This document shows, in pieces, positions 1-11,681 of a stretch of 64,000 bases of DNA. Positions within the stretch are counted from its first letter, which is position 1. Each line of letters starts with the position of its first letter. The notes under the pieces are model-generated. The model saw only the letters and a list, made by a program, of their open reading frames with translations, searched no databases and was not told the DNA's origin. Origin of the DNA: Myoxocephalus aenaeus (lineage: Eukaryota; Chordata; Actinopteri; Perciformes; Cottidae); contig JBAMJR010000089.1 in NCBI GenBank assembly GCA_038501785.1, positions 1,046,001-1,110,000 on the forward strand, read 5' to 3'. The translations under genes and the position numbers were made by a program.

Positions 1-3000
1 AAACAACAAAGAGCAAACCAGGTACGGGCCTGACCCAATAATGGGCTTTATTAGCAGCTGCTGACACATCACACCCTATCAATGTTTTAACCCTGATGTA
101 TGTATGATGTTTGCAGCGGCAATGAGCTCCGGCCTGAACATCTCGTACATGCTCCATGTGGATCCAATGAGACCAACATTTCGAGGTTTCTTCAGTCAAA
201 CCAACAAGAAATCTAGAAATCTTAACTCTATCTACGAGCTGAGGGACGAAGATACTTGCTTCAACTACTCCGTCTACATGCCAGTACGGAGATTAATTGA
301 TCATATTCACCTTCACATATACAGCTATGACCAACTGTACATCTATAAATGTCATCAATGTCTCTATACCTCAGATAGTTTGTGGATTTAAAGTGTTGTG
401 TGGGTTACAACAGTGGCGGGCCGTCAGGGCCTTCTAAGCCTTCTCTGCTGGCCTAAACAGAATCACAAAGTTATAGCTATTTTATAAATATATTTTTATT
501 TTTTTAATAATAATAATTATAGCTATTTTATAATGTAATTGTTTTTCACAAATACACTACATGTATTATAATTATTTTTCCCTATTAGCTTATTTTCTCA
601 TTGCACAGCTGTCTTCATCTGTTCCTCTGCTCCTTCAGGCCTCTGGTATGGCTCGGCTTGGGAGCTTGAGATGCTGACTTATTATTAAAACAGTTATAAT
701 AATAATTATCATAATACACTAATTCATTATTCAGTCCGTTAGTCTAATGTTGAAACCACATTTTCTCAAATGAACTGTCTGCTTTTTGTCTGAGCTTCAA
801 CAACAAACAGATTACTTGTTTTTTTCTTGCAGAAATGTGTGAAAGATACATTATCCCCCATCAGCATCAAATTAAACTTTTCCCAAGTTGACAGTGAGAG
901 TGCGAGTGCCGTCCTGAATATGGACAGCAAAATGCAGGCTGTTATTGAGGTATGTACAGTGACTTCAGTTAAAGGCTGCAGGCCGTCACATTCATTTGAA
1001 TCATTGCTGATTTTTCTTTTTCCATGTGCCCAAATCAACCTGTAAGACATTTGTGAATACATAAAGAAAAGGATCTAGAAGGTGAAATGGAATTCTGTTT
1101 TACAGATGCAACTATGACTTTTGTAAATTTGTCTTTTGTTTTACTTTTCGAAGTCGGAATTTACATTTGGCACAGACAGCAAAGACCTTGAGGATATATT
1201 TGTTACTAAAGATCTGAATTAACCAAACCGTGGTATTTTTCCAGGCTAGCTAGAAACTTAAAATGTACAACTTTTCTATTTTTGTTGTTGTTGTTGTTAT
1301 ATTGACAAGGAATTTGTTCCGACTGAAGATGCACATTTTCAAACACCAATATGAATAAGCTATACTAAACTGTATATCAAGCTTTTGGCTACACAGGCAA
1401 TACTTTTTACTTGAGTTTATAGCCATTATATAATGTTTACCATGTTCACCATCTTAACCTTTTCAAAGTTATTACAATTCCTTTGGGGACCAAAAAAATA
1501 AATGTTGCTACCAAAATTCACGGGAATCCATAAATTGTTGTTGACACCTTGCACTCTGAACCAAAAATATCAACCTGCTGGTGCCACTAGACCAGGGGTC
1601 TCAAACTCAATTTGACTTGGGGCCACCGCTGGTATTGTGATCTTATAGGAGGGCCACACAGAAAGCGCAGTATTTTTGAAAGTTTACTTATTTATTTACC
1701 TTTACATTAATAACATATTAACCAGCAGTTTCTATTCATTTTTATATTAGCTTTAAACAGTGCAAACATATTAGATTAAAAAAAATAACTTATTGAAACA
1801 TTGCACCGAACCAACAAATGCAATCCCTGAATACATTTGTACTTCTTGCCAGACACCTGGGCATCGCTTCTGCTCACACAGCTGAGCCACATTGGCCCTG
1901 ATCGAGGTCACAGTGGAAACCCTTCAGCTTCACGATAGTCATCACTAAGCCTGGACCTGTACTTGCATTTATTAAAGTTCATAGTCAAGAAAAGTTTCTC
2001 ACACAGATATGTGCTTCCAAAAAGGCACATTACCCAAATTTTGTTTTTTATTTCAATTGTATATTAAGGGGGAGTTTGAATTTATATGGAGAAGAAGAAA
2101 AAAAAGAAAGAAATTGCCGCCCAGAAATATGATAATTTTGGCATTATGTAGTGGGCCGTTGGGAGGGGGGCCGCAAATAGCCCGCGGGCCGCCAGTTTCA
2201 GACCCCTGCACTAGATGAATAATTAGGAGCTAGAAGTCTTTCAAATCACTTCTCTGATTAATTATAAGATCTGTGCACAACTTCATGGCAATAATCCCAG
2301 AATTTGTTGAGATATTTTAGTTGTGGCCACGGTGGAGGGCGGTAAATTACAATTGCCAGCCTTAGAGCCTGGCATGGCTGAAAACTGGCACAATATCTGT
2401 CTGTGACTAATAGTAGGTGTGTCTGGTAACAAGGTCAGGTTGGTTTATTAAAGGAATCCTGTGCTGTTGATGCCATTGTTTTCTGGCTTGCTCTGTGTTT
2501 TCAAGAATGAAATGAACAGACATATCCTTTTATTACAGGTTCCCTTTGAAAAACGTTGTAGAAAGAATGACACCTGTATTGCCGAACTTGACGTGGATTT
2601 CAACTTTACGTATGTATAAATTATAAACATAGCACACAACTGTAATAGTAACATCACATGACCAAACGTACTCTCTTTCTGTTAGGACTCCAACATTATT
2701 GGTGGCAGAAGAGAACTACTTCAACGTGATTGTTGAACTGTCCAATCATGGGGATGACTCCTACAACACCAGCCTAACAATGCACTATCCCACAGGCCTC
2801 TCCTTCTCTAGGATGACTTTTATAAAGGTAACTTAAAAGTGTAACTTTTATATATACACCTATATACCTGCTTGTTAAAGGGGCTGTGATGTCACTTGAG
2901 TCATTCTCAGTTGGGGCTGAAGTAAACAATTCTTCACATAAAATTAAATCTGGGTGTTTAGAGTTAGAAAGAAGTGAGCTGTGGCTTGCTCCCTAGCTCT

Positions 3001-6000
3001 TGTTAAAAGGTGCAATGTGTAAAATCTGGCCGCTTGGCTGAATCTTGTATATTATTGCCCTATAGTTGGTTAGTAGTTAGGCTTTTTTAACTGGTAACTG
3101 TCCTTTTAGATTATATGGACCCAGTAGTAGTACAATAATTGAAACCCATTCAGGATGTGTGGGTTGTCAGAAGTGTTACTGATCACAAAATCTGTGAGAA
3201 CAAATGTTTGAAATCTTTAGACTTGCCTTAAACTAAAACACACCTACTCATGTCCACACAAACGTCACAGCATTGAATTCAAACTAAAAGCCTTTATTCC
3301 AGATCTCTCAGTTCACATGTGTTTTCCTAAAACAGAGACCAACAATGCACAGCTGCCACGATCTCGAGGGAGTATTTGACAAAACTATATGCGGCATCAG
3401 CCGTCCTGTGTTTCGCAGCAGATCAGCAGTGAGTCATATCGCAACCGGACAGAAGTTTCAGAAATCAAGAACTGTGCCAACTGCGTGAACCTGTGACATT
3501 TACAACCTTTGCAACTTCTCTCATTTCAATATTTTCCTCTTTCTCTTTCACTCACATCAAACATCATCATCTTTTTTTCTGTGAAGGCAACATTCATGAC
3601 TTCTTTCCACATCATGAACGAGTACGAGTGGGACAACACAATTACCCTGAACATTACTGGTGAAAGGTAGCGGCCTTCTCATACAATCCAACACACAGAC
3701 CGAAGCCAAACCTTGTCTATGTATTACTAAAATATTATTGATTACTATCATGACATATTTACTGTTTAATGTTCACAAGAAATGCTTTTTACATCCTCAG
3801 TGATAATGCAAACTCCAGCAGGATTGCTTTCCTGAGCAAAAGCATCCCAGTGCAATTTGAAATTAAAATGGCAGTAATGGTGTAAGTGTCTCTATTCACA
3901 TTTTGGAACTGTAGTTCTTATATATGCCTAGTCATTTTTATTATTTTTACATTTGTATTCCAGTCGGTGGTTATATTTGTCCTACAGCCACCTGCATGTT
4001 GTGATTATCCTGTACACTTTTCAGGAAAGAAGACCTTATCAACTATCTGAACTTCACAACAGAGGACACTGGACCTAAAAAAATAGTTGCTATATACAAG
4101 GTGAGGCAGTAAATTACTAATTAAAAAATGACCAATCAAAGCTAATCATTAAGTAGCTTACTGATCAAGTTGCAATTTCAGACCTGCCATTGCTGATTGT
4201 TTGACTACACGTGGAGCGGAAACAAATATCGAACACAACATTGACACATCATCACCGTAAAGATGTTTTGGGGAACTCGTTAGCGCAGCATACAGTTGCC
4301 TATTTACACAAAGCAAAAGTAGCATTCATTTAAAAGGTTGTGTTTCAGTTCACTACTTTAGTTGAATATTCTCTCTCCTTTTTGCCTAGTTTTTGATTTT
4401 CCCAACTCCAAGGTGAATTAGTTGCTAAATGTTCACCAGCTAGCCGCTAACTGTGGTGTTTAGTGGTGAGCAGGTAGTGTGCAATGCAGTACAGGGTTTG
4501 AATGGACTAAACAAATGAGACATAACATGCTACTTGAGGCCTGCATGGTGGTGTAGTGGTGATCACTGTTGTTTCACAGCAAGACGGTTTAATTCCCCAA
4601 ATGTCAACTATTCTTTTAAAATGGAGCAACTGTCTCCTTCTCTTTGCAGATAGAAAATCTTGGTTTCAAGAACTTTCCTGTCAACGTGTCCCTGTTCTTC
4701 CCAACTAAACTGGAACATAACTTTGAAATGACAAACTATCAAGTCTTTGTCCAGCAAGTAAGTCAGCGACTGACAGAGCACTACTTTTACGTGGTTATAC
4801 TGCTGCTTTGTATAGAATTGCAAATCCTTAATGTGTCCTTAATTACCTTCTTTTTTTTTAAGAACAAAACTCACTGCACAGGCATTAATGATATAAAATC
4901 TGAAGTAAGTAAAACATATTTAGTATCAAAATATTCTAACTGAACATGTTGTGGAATTACAAACCCCTAATAAAATCAACTTACTGTGTTACAGTACTGT
5001 CGGCCAGAAAAATATTGTAAAATCATAGTGTGTGACAGTTTCATCCTGGAGAAAGAATCACCCACTGAGTTTACATTGTCAGGAGACGTACAATTCAGAG
5101 ATCTCAAACAGCATGCAGCGGTACGTAGCAGCAAACACAGACCGAATGCATACATACACTCACCTAAAGGATTATTAGGAACACCTGTTCAATTTCTCAT
5201 TAATGCAATTATCTAATCAACCAATCACATGGCAGTTGCTTCAATGCATTTAGGGGTGTGGTCCTGGTCAAGACAATCTCCTGAACTCCAAACTGAATGT
5301 CAGAATGGGAAAGAAAGGTGATTTAAGCAATTTTGAGCGTGGCATGGTTGTTGGTGCCAGACGGGCCGGTCTGAGTATTTCACAATCTGCTCAGTTACTG
5401 GGATTTTCACGCACAACCATTTCTAGGGTTTACAAAGAATGGTGTGAAAAGGGGAAAACATCCAGTATGCGGCAGTCCTGTGGGCGAAAATGCCTTGTTG
5501 ATGCTAGAGGTCAGAGGAGAATGGGCCGACTGATTCAAGCTGATAGAAGAGCAACTTTGACTGAAATAACCACTCGTTACAACCGAGGTATGCAGCAAAG
5601 CATTTGTGAAGCCACAACACGCACAACCTTGAGGCGGATGGGCTACAACAGCAGAAGACCCCACCGGGTACCACTCATCTCCACTACAAATAGGAAAAAG
5701 AGGCTACAATTTGCAAGAGCTCACCAAAATTGGACAGTTGAAGACAAAAAATGTTGCCTGGTCTGATGAGTCTGGATTTCTGTTGAGCCATTCAGATGGT
5801 AGAGTCAGAATTTGGCGTAAACAGAATGAGAACATGGATCCGTCATGCCTTGTTACCACTGTGCAGGCTGGTGGTGGTGGTGTAATGGTGTGGGGGATGT
5901 TTTCTTGGCACACTTTAGGCCCCTTAGTGCCAATTGGGCATCGTTTAAATGCCACGGCCTACCTGAGCATTGTTTCTGACCATGTCCATCCCTTTATGGC

Positions 6001-7293
6001 CACCATGTACCCATCCTCTGATGGCTACTTCCAGCAGGATAATGCACCATGTCACAAAGCTCCAATCATTTCAAATTGGTTTCTTGAACATGACAATGAG
6101 TTCACTGTACTAAAATGGCCCCCACAGTCACCAGATCTCAACCCAACAGAGCATCTTTGGGATGTGGTGGAACGGGAGCTTCGTGCCCTGGATGTGCATC
6201 CCACAAATCTCCATCAACTGCAAGATGCTATCCTATCAATATGGGCCAACATTTCTAAAGAATGCTTTCAGCACCTTGTTGAATCAATGCCACGTAGAAT
6301 TAAGGTGTTCTGAAGGCGAAAGGGGGTCAAACACAGTATTAGTATGGTGTTCCTAATAATCCTTTAGGTGAGTGTACATACCATTGAAAGTGGTGAATAT
6401 ATCATAAATTGACATACTTTTACTTTGCAGAATATTGCCTTTCTTAAACGATATACTGGAGATGGCGGAGAGGTTCAATTTAAAAGCTTTATACATGTCA
6501 ACTATGACAAGCAACGCTATGTGCTGGACTCTCACAAACAGGTATGTTCACATTTGACCACAGTTATGCCACTTTAAAGATATTGCTTTTTCAGGATCAT
6601 TTTTGTATACATTAATCAAATACATATGGTTTTACGCAGGAGAAGTCCGACAAAGATCCAACAGTGAAATGGGTACATTCAGTCGACACATGAACAGCCA
6701 AAACTATTTTATCTACATTTTAGATCCTCATTCAAATATATAGAGGCCCCACTTTGAACACTTGTATTTTCTCTGCCAACAGACTGATGTTCGGGTTGAG
6801 TTCATAATGCTCCCGGATCAACGGCTGATCATTTTAACTGGAGTTGGACTTGGACTGTTGCTTCTGATCATCATCACTGTCATCATGTTTAAGGTGAGAG
6901 TTGACGTTCTATTTTAATTCCAAACCACAATACAAGAAAAACCTTCAATCCAAGAGAAACTTCTAGCTGTTGCTTGACTGTTAGTAAATGATCAAAAAAC
7001 ATTTCAACTATACATTTCTGCCGCAAAATCTGTGGCGTTTGCTCTAATGATATTCTCGTCTCTGTCCTAAGTTGGGCTGCTTTAAGAGGAAAACGCTCGA
7101 GTATTATCAAGAGCAGGAGGACGACGCTGATCTCCAGTCTGGCACCCCGACACAGTCCACATCCGCCCCCACCAGTGGGCTAGTCAGCCAATCAGAGACT
7201 AACGGCAAGTGTGACAAACCTACAGAGGAAATCACGCTTCTTGATGATGGTGAGGCAAACAGCAGCTCCCTAGCAGCTGATAAAGAGGACTGA
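1..7293 (+). CDS. Integrin alpha chain, leukocyte (alphaM/X/L-like) type, C-terminal part
   Basis: The 5' part lies outside the window. Coding exons that join in phase: (1-21 possible), 117-283, 833-949, 2539-2609, 2686-2827, 3336-3428, 3587-3666, 3801-3881, 4025-4100, 4650-4757, 4863-4904, 4995-5120, 6431-6541, 6640-6672, 6783-6893, 7072-7293. They give about 525 residues of extracellular thigh/calf beta-sandwiches with Cys pairs (CFNYSVYMP, VPFEKRC, CHDLEG), many NxS/T sites, one transmembrane helix (LIILTGVGLGLLLLIII) and a 70-residue cytoplasmic tail. Family knowledge: such chains pair with integrin beta-2 on leukocytes and bind ICAMs or complement fragments. The membrane-proximal GFFKR clasp reads GCFKR. 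Exon order and cysteine pattern fit alphaM/alphaX/alphaL better than collagen-binding alphas. I cannot see the I domain, so the paralogue is not assigned. Confidence 0.88.
284..832 (+). other. Integrin intron, AT-rich, with possible repeat fragment
   Basis: This intron lies between two in-phase integrin exons (donor gtacgg, acceptor cttgcag). It is AT-rich with TAATAA runs. A segment beginning near 414 (cagtggcgggccgtcaggg) resembles the edge of a dispersed fish repeat, but no matching opposite end was found. Confidence 0.4.
1593..2208. mobile_element. Non-autonomous hAT-type element
   Basis: The left end is caggggtctcaaactc. The right end, reverse-complemented, reads caggggtctgaaactg, so the 16-bp inverted repeats have two mismatches. 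The flanks are cactagac (1585-1592) and cactagat (2209-2216), an 8-bp target duplication with one mismatch, which is diagnostic of hAT elements. No transposase frame survives. It sits inside an integrin intron. Confidence 0.8.
4540..4600 (+). repeat. tRNA-like SINE head fragment
   Basis: The fragment carries a perfect Pol III A box (tggtgtagtgg, 4549-4559) and a degenerate B box (ggtttaattcc, 4586-4596; two differences from consensus) 27 bases apart. The sequence resembles the gtggtgtagtggt...cacagcaagacggtt class of dispersed fish repeats. It does not fold as a complete tRNA gene, so I call it a SINE remnant within an integrin intron. Confidence 0.5.
5157..6374 (+). mobile_element. Tc1/mariner element with 29-bp perfect inverted repeats
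   Basis: The ends cactcacctaaaggatta... (5157-5185) and their exact reverse complement (6346-6374) form a 29-bp perfect TIR. TA dinucleotides flank both sides (5155-5156 and 6375-6376), the Tc1/mariner target duplication. At 1218 bp it is full length. The transposase has one frameshift. It lies in the intron between the integrin exons 4995-5120 and 6431-6541, same strand as the gene. Confidence 0.95.
5305..6313 (+). pseudogene. Tc1-like DD36E transposase, one frameshift
   Basis: This enzyme cuts and pastes the surrounding element using a DDE catalytic triad. The first frame (5305 to about 5745) holds the N-terminal paired-type DNA-binding region with two helix-turn-helix motifs (ISQSAQLLGFSRTTISRVYK; ATLTEITTRYN). 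The second frame (to the stop at 6311-6313) holds the catalytic core: WSDES with the first Asp, FQQDNAPCH with the second, NPTEHLWD with the Glu. I count 36 residues between the second Asp and the Glu, so this is DD36E rather than the classical DD34E of Tc1. The only visible damage is a small indel near the A-run at 5742-5750, just before WSDES. Perfect TIRs and nearly intact frames point to recent activity. Confidence 0.9.
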
Positions 7294-9000
7294 CTGCATT
7301 AGTGCGCTGACTGTATTATAATGCATGGAGCATGTACAGGAGCTCATTCGAATGCTGTAGAACTTCCAGTTCTCTCATCTCAAAGTCGATGGGTTCTTTT
7401 GGGCTTTATGAGGTTTGTTGTCAAAACAAGCTTTTTAGAGATTTTAACATTTTATTCTAAAGGCATAAAATGTGTAACTAAATATCTTACCAAATGTTGA
7501 GGGTATTCATGTGTTTTAAAAAGGCTGGTTGCTAACAAGGGGCTAAATCAGACTACTAAACGTCATCACACCAAACACTGGCTTAGTGGTGGTGACGTGA
7601 AGTAATGCGAGCATGGTGCAGTTCATTTTTAGCCTGCTGTTAGCTTTTTAATTCTGCCAATTGCTTTAAAACATCATACAAATGGAGTTCACTTATGAGG
7701 ATTTTCTTTCTGAACAAAATTTGGAAGTGTAACTTGTGTTTGCCATTCTGTTTTGGTCTTTTTCACTGCGATGCTAACTTCTGGTATGGCCTGCGAAAAA
7801 TACGACATTTTTGGCTTTCTTGCTGAGCGCTAGTGATACCTTTCATGTCGGTCTGTTAAATATTGAACTGGAGCCAGGAGATTATTAGCTTTGACCGGTG
7901 CTGTCAGCTGCATCGTAGTCTTCCTTTGCAAGTAGTGTTTGTTCAGTTATAATTGAGGTGGCTAAGTATGACACTTTAGTCACGTGGTAACTCCTGTTCT
8001 GTATCAGGGGACATTTGGATTATGTAGTTGATGTATTTCATTACATGCAATAACTGTGTAAAAGGACGCTGAACATTAAATGAACAACTGAATGAACACC
8101 AGAAAAATCAGCTGTCTGTGAACGTGGTCACACAGCATCGACTTGTAAAACATCAAGGTCAGTGACCAGGGTTGAGGTGAAGGAGAGAGAAAGATCATTC
8201 ACATGAGGTCATTCATATCAGACACCACAGACGTTTTACAGAGACAAGGATTACAATCTCCCCTCCGTACGCACATCCATTGACGTTTCGAACCAAATGT
8301 ATAAAAATGGACATTTCATGTGTTGAAAATGGCTCAACTAGGCATGTTTTAAAGTTCATGTTTTTAGAGTTATACTTGTATTATAGCTGACTGCTTCTTA
8401 AAATGTATAACTGTTAGATCATTTGAGTGAATAAAGTGGTAAGTTCAATGCATTGCGTAATAATTAGGGAGCCTGCAAAACATAGTTTTTATAAGCAGCA
8501 GTCATTGTGTTTGTACCACTTCACAATAAAGTACAATAATTGTGTCTATAGTTACTAAGGAACAAGTGAGGAGGAAAGCAATAGAAACTGTTGCCTCTGT
8601 CCAAGGAGGAGCAGCTTAAGGGGTTTGTTTCACATTAATCAAACTTTGTCTTTGAATGTTGTGTTTACAAAAAGTAAGCGACAATTCCTGGACAGTATAC
8701 TTTCAAATAACTTACAAAACAACATTTTACATTTCAGGCCACAGGAGGAAAAAAAGGTTTTTATTAACAATTGTCATAATTTGCCAGCAAGATTGTACTT
8801 TTGTGTTAACAGGTGCAGTTTGATCAACTTTGAGTTTAAATTGTTTGGCCTTCCATTGTTGTATCTGTACATTTTATATCTATATATCTATATATATCTA
8901 TATCTTTCTTATGCCCTTAGATTATCTTGTTGGGGCAGTGTTTATAGTCCATCAATAAAGATCCTCAACGATCCAATCGTGTCTGTGAGAGCTTGAATAT
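7294..9000 (+). other. 3' untranslated region and flank of the integrin gene
   Basis: No convincing reading frame follows the integrin stop. Candidate polyadenylation hexamers AATAAA occur at 8430-8435, 8525-8530 and 8954-8959. A short TA-rich tract lies at 8875-8905. Confidence 0.5.
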
Positions 9001-10520
9001 TGTATTAAATTATTATCTTGGGTTTGTCATGCATCATTCTATGTTGTGCAGTTTTAAAGAGATTGAAGATTGAATGAAGAAATTGTAAAGATAATTTTTT
9101 AATAAAGTAGTAGTAATAAAAAGTAATACAAAAATGTATCTGAAAATGAAGGCAAGGAAGCCTTCTAACATATCTTTAAATGCGTTTGTGATGTTTGCCT
9201 CAGTGTCGGTTAGCTGTGTTTTGCCTCTCAGTATGTTGGCAAAGCCTTCAGGTCTTTGCACACTGGCATCAGTATAACCGAAGCCCAAGAGAAGCTCATT
9301 CATCAAACATGCTGGCCATGCCATCAGTTGCCTGAGATAAGATAACATTGTCGTGTTGTGATTTGAAAGAGGAATTCAACATAACCTGGACTGTACTACT
9401 TCTACAACCCCGGTGGATACCTACACTAAAATAATAGGCTTTTAGGCTCACTTATTCCTCACTCTCTAACACTATGCCATTCAAAATATTGATTAGAATC
9501 CTTCAGAATTACTGTTTAGTATTATTGTGCTGAACATATTATACACCAATTTCTAGTGAGCCGCAAATGGATGTAGAAACGCTGTTAATCATAGGTTTGC
9601 ATAAAATAAAAATAAAAGCAATTTTACCCCATTGCCGATGTTCAACAGCAGCTTTTAATTGTGCCTGTACCTTTAATTCATCACGTGCCTGCAAACCATT
9701 CTTGGCCGATATATCTAGATAAGAAATGTTAAATGTCCGAGAGGTGATTCATTATTAATTTATTGCACTCATTGTAGTAAATGTATTAAAGTGCTCCATA
9801 ATTGCAGTTAACATGACAATATAATTAACTTAATTTCAGTGGATATGCATTGTTTTTACATCCAGTAATTGTTTTAAATGGGGCCCAGAAGTTGTATTAT
9901 TATTATTATTATTATATTATTATGGTAGTTGCCTCATCCACAGGATACTTTTCTCTGCCCTCCAGCAGCTAAATGTGTGTGAAGAATCACGCAAATCTGA
10001 TCGAAACCAAACCCAAATATGTTTTGTGAGATAAATATCAGCTCATGCAAGTATTTGCATTTGTCATTTCAGGATTTCCTTGAATGTTGGTATTTTTTTT
10101 GTTCTAATCAAATGCTACCGTCAGAGAAAACCTGTAAAGAACTCTGGTCCATGTAACCAAAGACGTTAACTTAAATGGAACCAAAGACACTATGATGATG
10201 ATTATGATGATATTCTCAGTTCTATATGGTTTTTCTGGATGACTGGAAACAAAACAAAAAAGCAGAACAATTGAACAAGAAAGCCATGTGACCTTTTACC
10301 AAAAGTCACTTTGTTTGTTGTGTGCGTGGCCATTTTTTCAGATTTCGTTTTCAAGTGACCTGAACAGAAACGATAACTGTTTCACACGTTACTTTTCAAA
10401 AGTAACTGGTATTGCTGAACTTAAAATACATTTCAAATATGCACATCTGAAAAGCAGTAAGAGATAAATATGCGTGAAACCATTAGTGTTTTAAAATGAA
10501 GCGAAAACAACAACTACATT
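9001..10520. other. Intergenic, AT-rich, no gene seen
   Basis: Only a short ATT microsatellite (about 9896-9916) stands out. A 104-residue minus-strand frame at 9034-9348 has no recognisable motif and no splice context I can defend. Confidence 0.4.
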
Positions 10521-10979
10521 CAGTGTTTCCCCTAGGTTTCGGAGCAGGAGAGCTACTCAGAGTGCTACTCGCAGGAGAGCGACTTGTCCCATCTTTACTA
10601 CATTGGGAGCGTTTAAAAAACGCAGATATATCTGTTTTCTTTCCACGCGACATTATTGGACGCTCTCTGCCGGCTGATGGAAGTGTGCTCTCTGCCCACC
10701 TGTGCGCGCGCACGAGTCTGTGGACATCGGGGCGGGATCTCCGCGGTGCGCGTTACCGAGAGCAAAGTAGAGTTGTAAACGCGACCATGACAGAAATACG
10801 ATCAATAAAATAAGAACATTGAGTTTGTTTAATAAAAGAACAATGTGTAGACCTGTTTATAGGAAAGGGAACCTTAAATCACGTCTGTGATCTGGCGCGA
10901 TGGAGAAAATTACAGGGGGGCGGAGGGTTTTTTCAGGGGGGCGCCCCGCCCCCCTATTCTAACGGTAGGGGAAACCCTG
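10521..10979. mobile_element. hAT-like TIR element with transposase N-terminus remnant
   Basis: The left end is cagtgtttccccta. The right end reverse-complemented is cagggtttccccta (13 of 14 match). On the minus strand a short frame starts MSRGKKTDISAFFKR, resembling the basic ISxFF N-terminus of hAT/TTF-type transposases. It is a 459-bp deletion derivative. No clean 8-bp target duplication is visible, so the class assignment rests on the termini and this peptide. Confidence 0.55.
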
Positions 10980-11681
10980 ACATTGTTCTTCCACAGTACT
11001 GATACAGGCAATGCTTGTCTCGTTCTACGGTGCAAATACATAAAAAAAAATTAAAAAAATTACATTTATGATGAATGCTGATGATCACGCCCCACCCCCC
11101 CTGCACCTGCTCCCCTCTCACATATTGAGGCCACTACTTAATATAACATATCAACACATCTGTGCAATCATATATTATCAGTGTATATCACAAACATCCC
11201 TGTACATTTTGTAGTATATTATGGATTAAATGTATTTATTTGTTATTGTTCAACATGTAACTTCTGTAGTGCAAAACAATACATGATATCAAATGGATTT
11301 TTTAAAATTTAAATTCTGTTTAATAAACCAGCAGACATCTTTATTCAAGTTTATACCTGTGCCCGATATATTTCTGTCTATTCAATCAAAATTATAAATC
11401 TGGGGAATTATTCTACTTGATTTAAACTAAATAATGAAAACAAATATAAGAATGTGCTATCAATTTGTCATGCAACTGCTAACAATTTGGATATAACAAA
11501 GATTAAGTCTTAAAACTGCACAAAAAATAAGTAGATACAAAGAAGACTCGAAATTTAGAATTTAAATAAATATGTGCGCTCTCATAACATGCTTGACTCA
11601 TGACTGACCACAAGACAAGATTACTAAAGATCATTCATAAGATTTAACATCAAAGTAATCCAACATAAAAGTAATCCAACA

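Noticed and set aside
414..700. hAT-like repeat beginning cagtggcgggccgt
   Set aside because: Only one putative terminus is visible. No inverted partner or target duplication was found, so borders and class cannot be supported.
4540..4600. tRNA gene
   Set aside because: A and B boxes are present, but there is no acceptor stem, anticodon arm or CCA-end pairing. Better explained as a SINE remnant.
9034..9348. 104-residue minus-strand frame
   Set aside because: The middle looks protein-like, but there is no known motif, splice-site support or neighbouring exon. The C-terminal half is AT-derived hydrophobic sequence.
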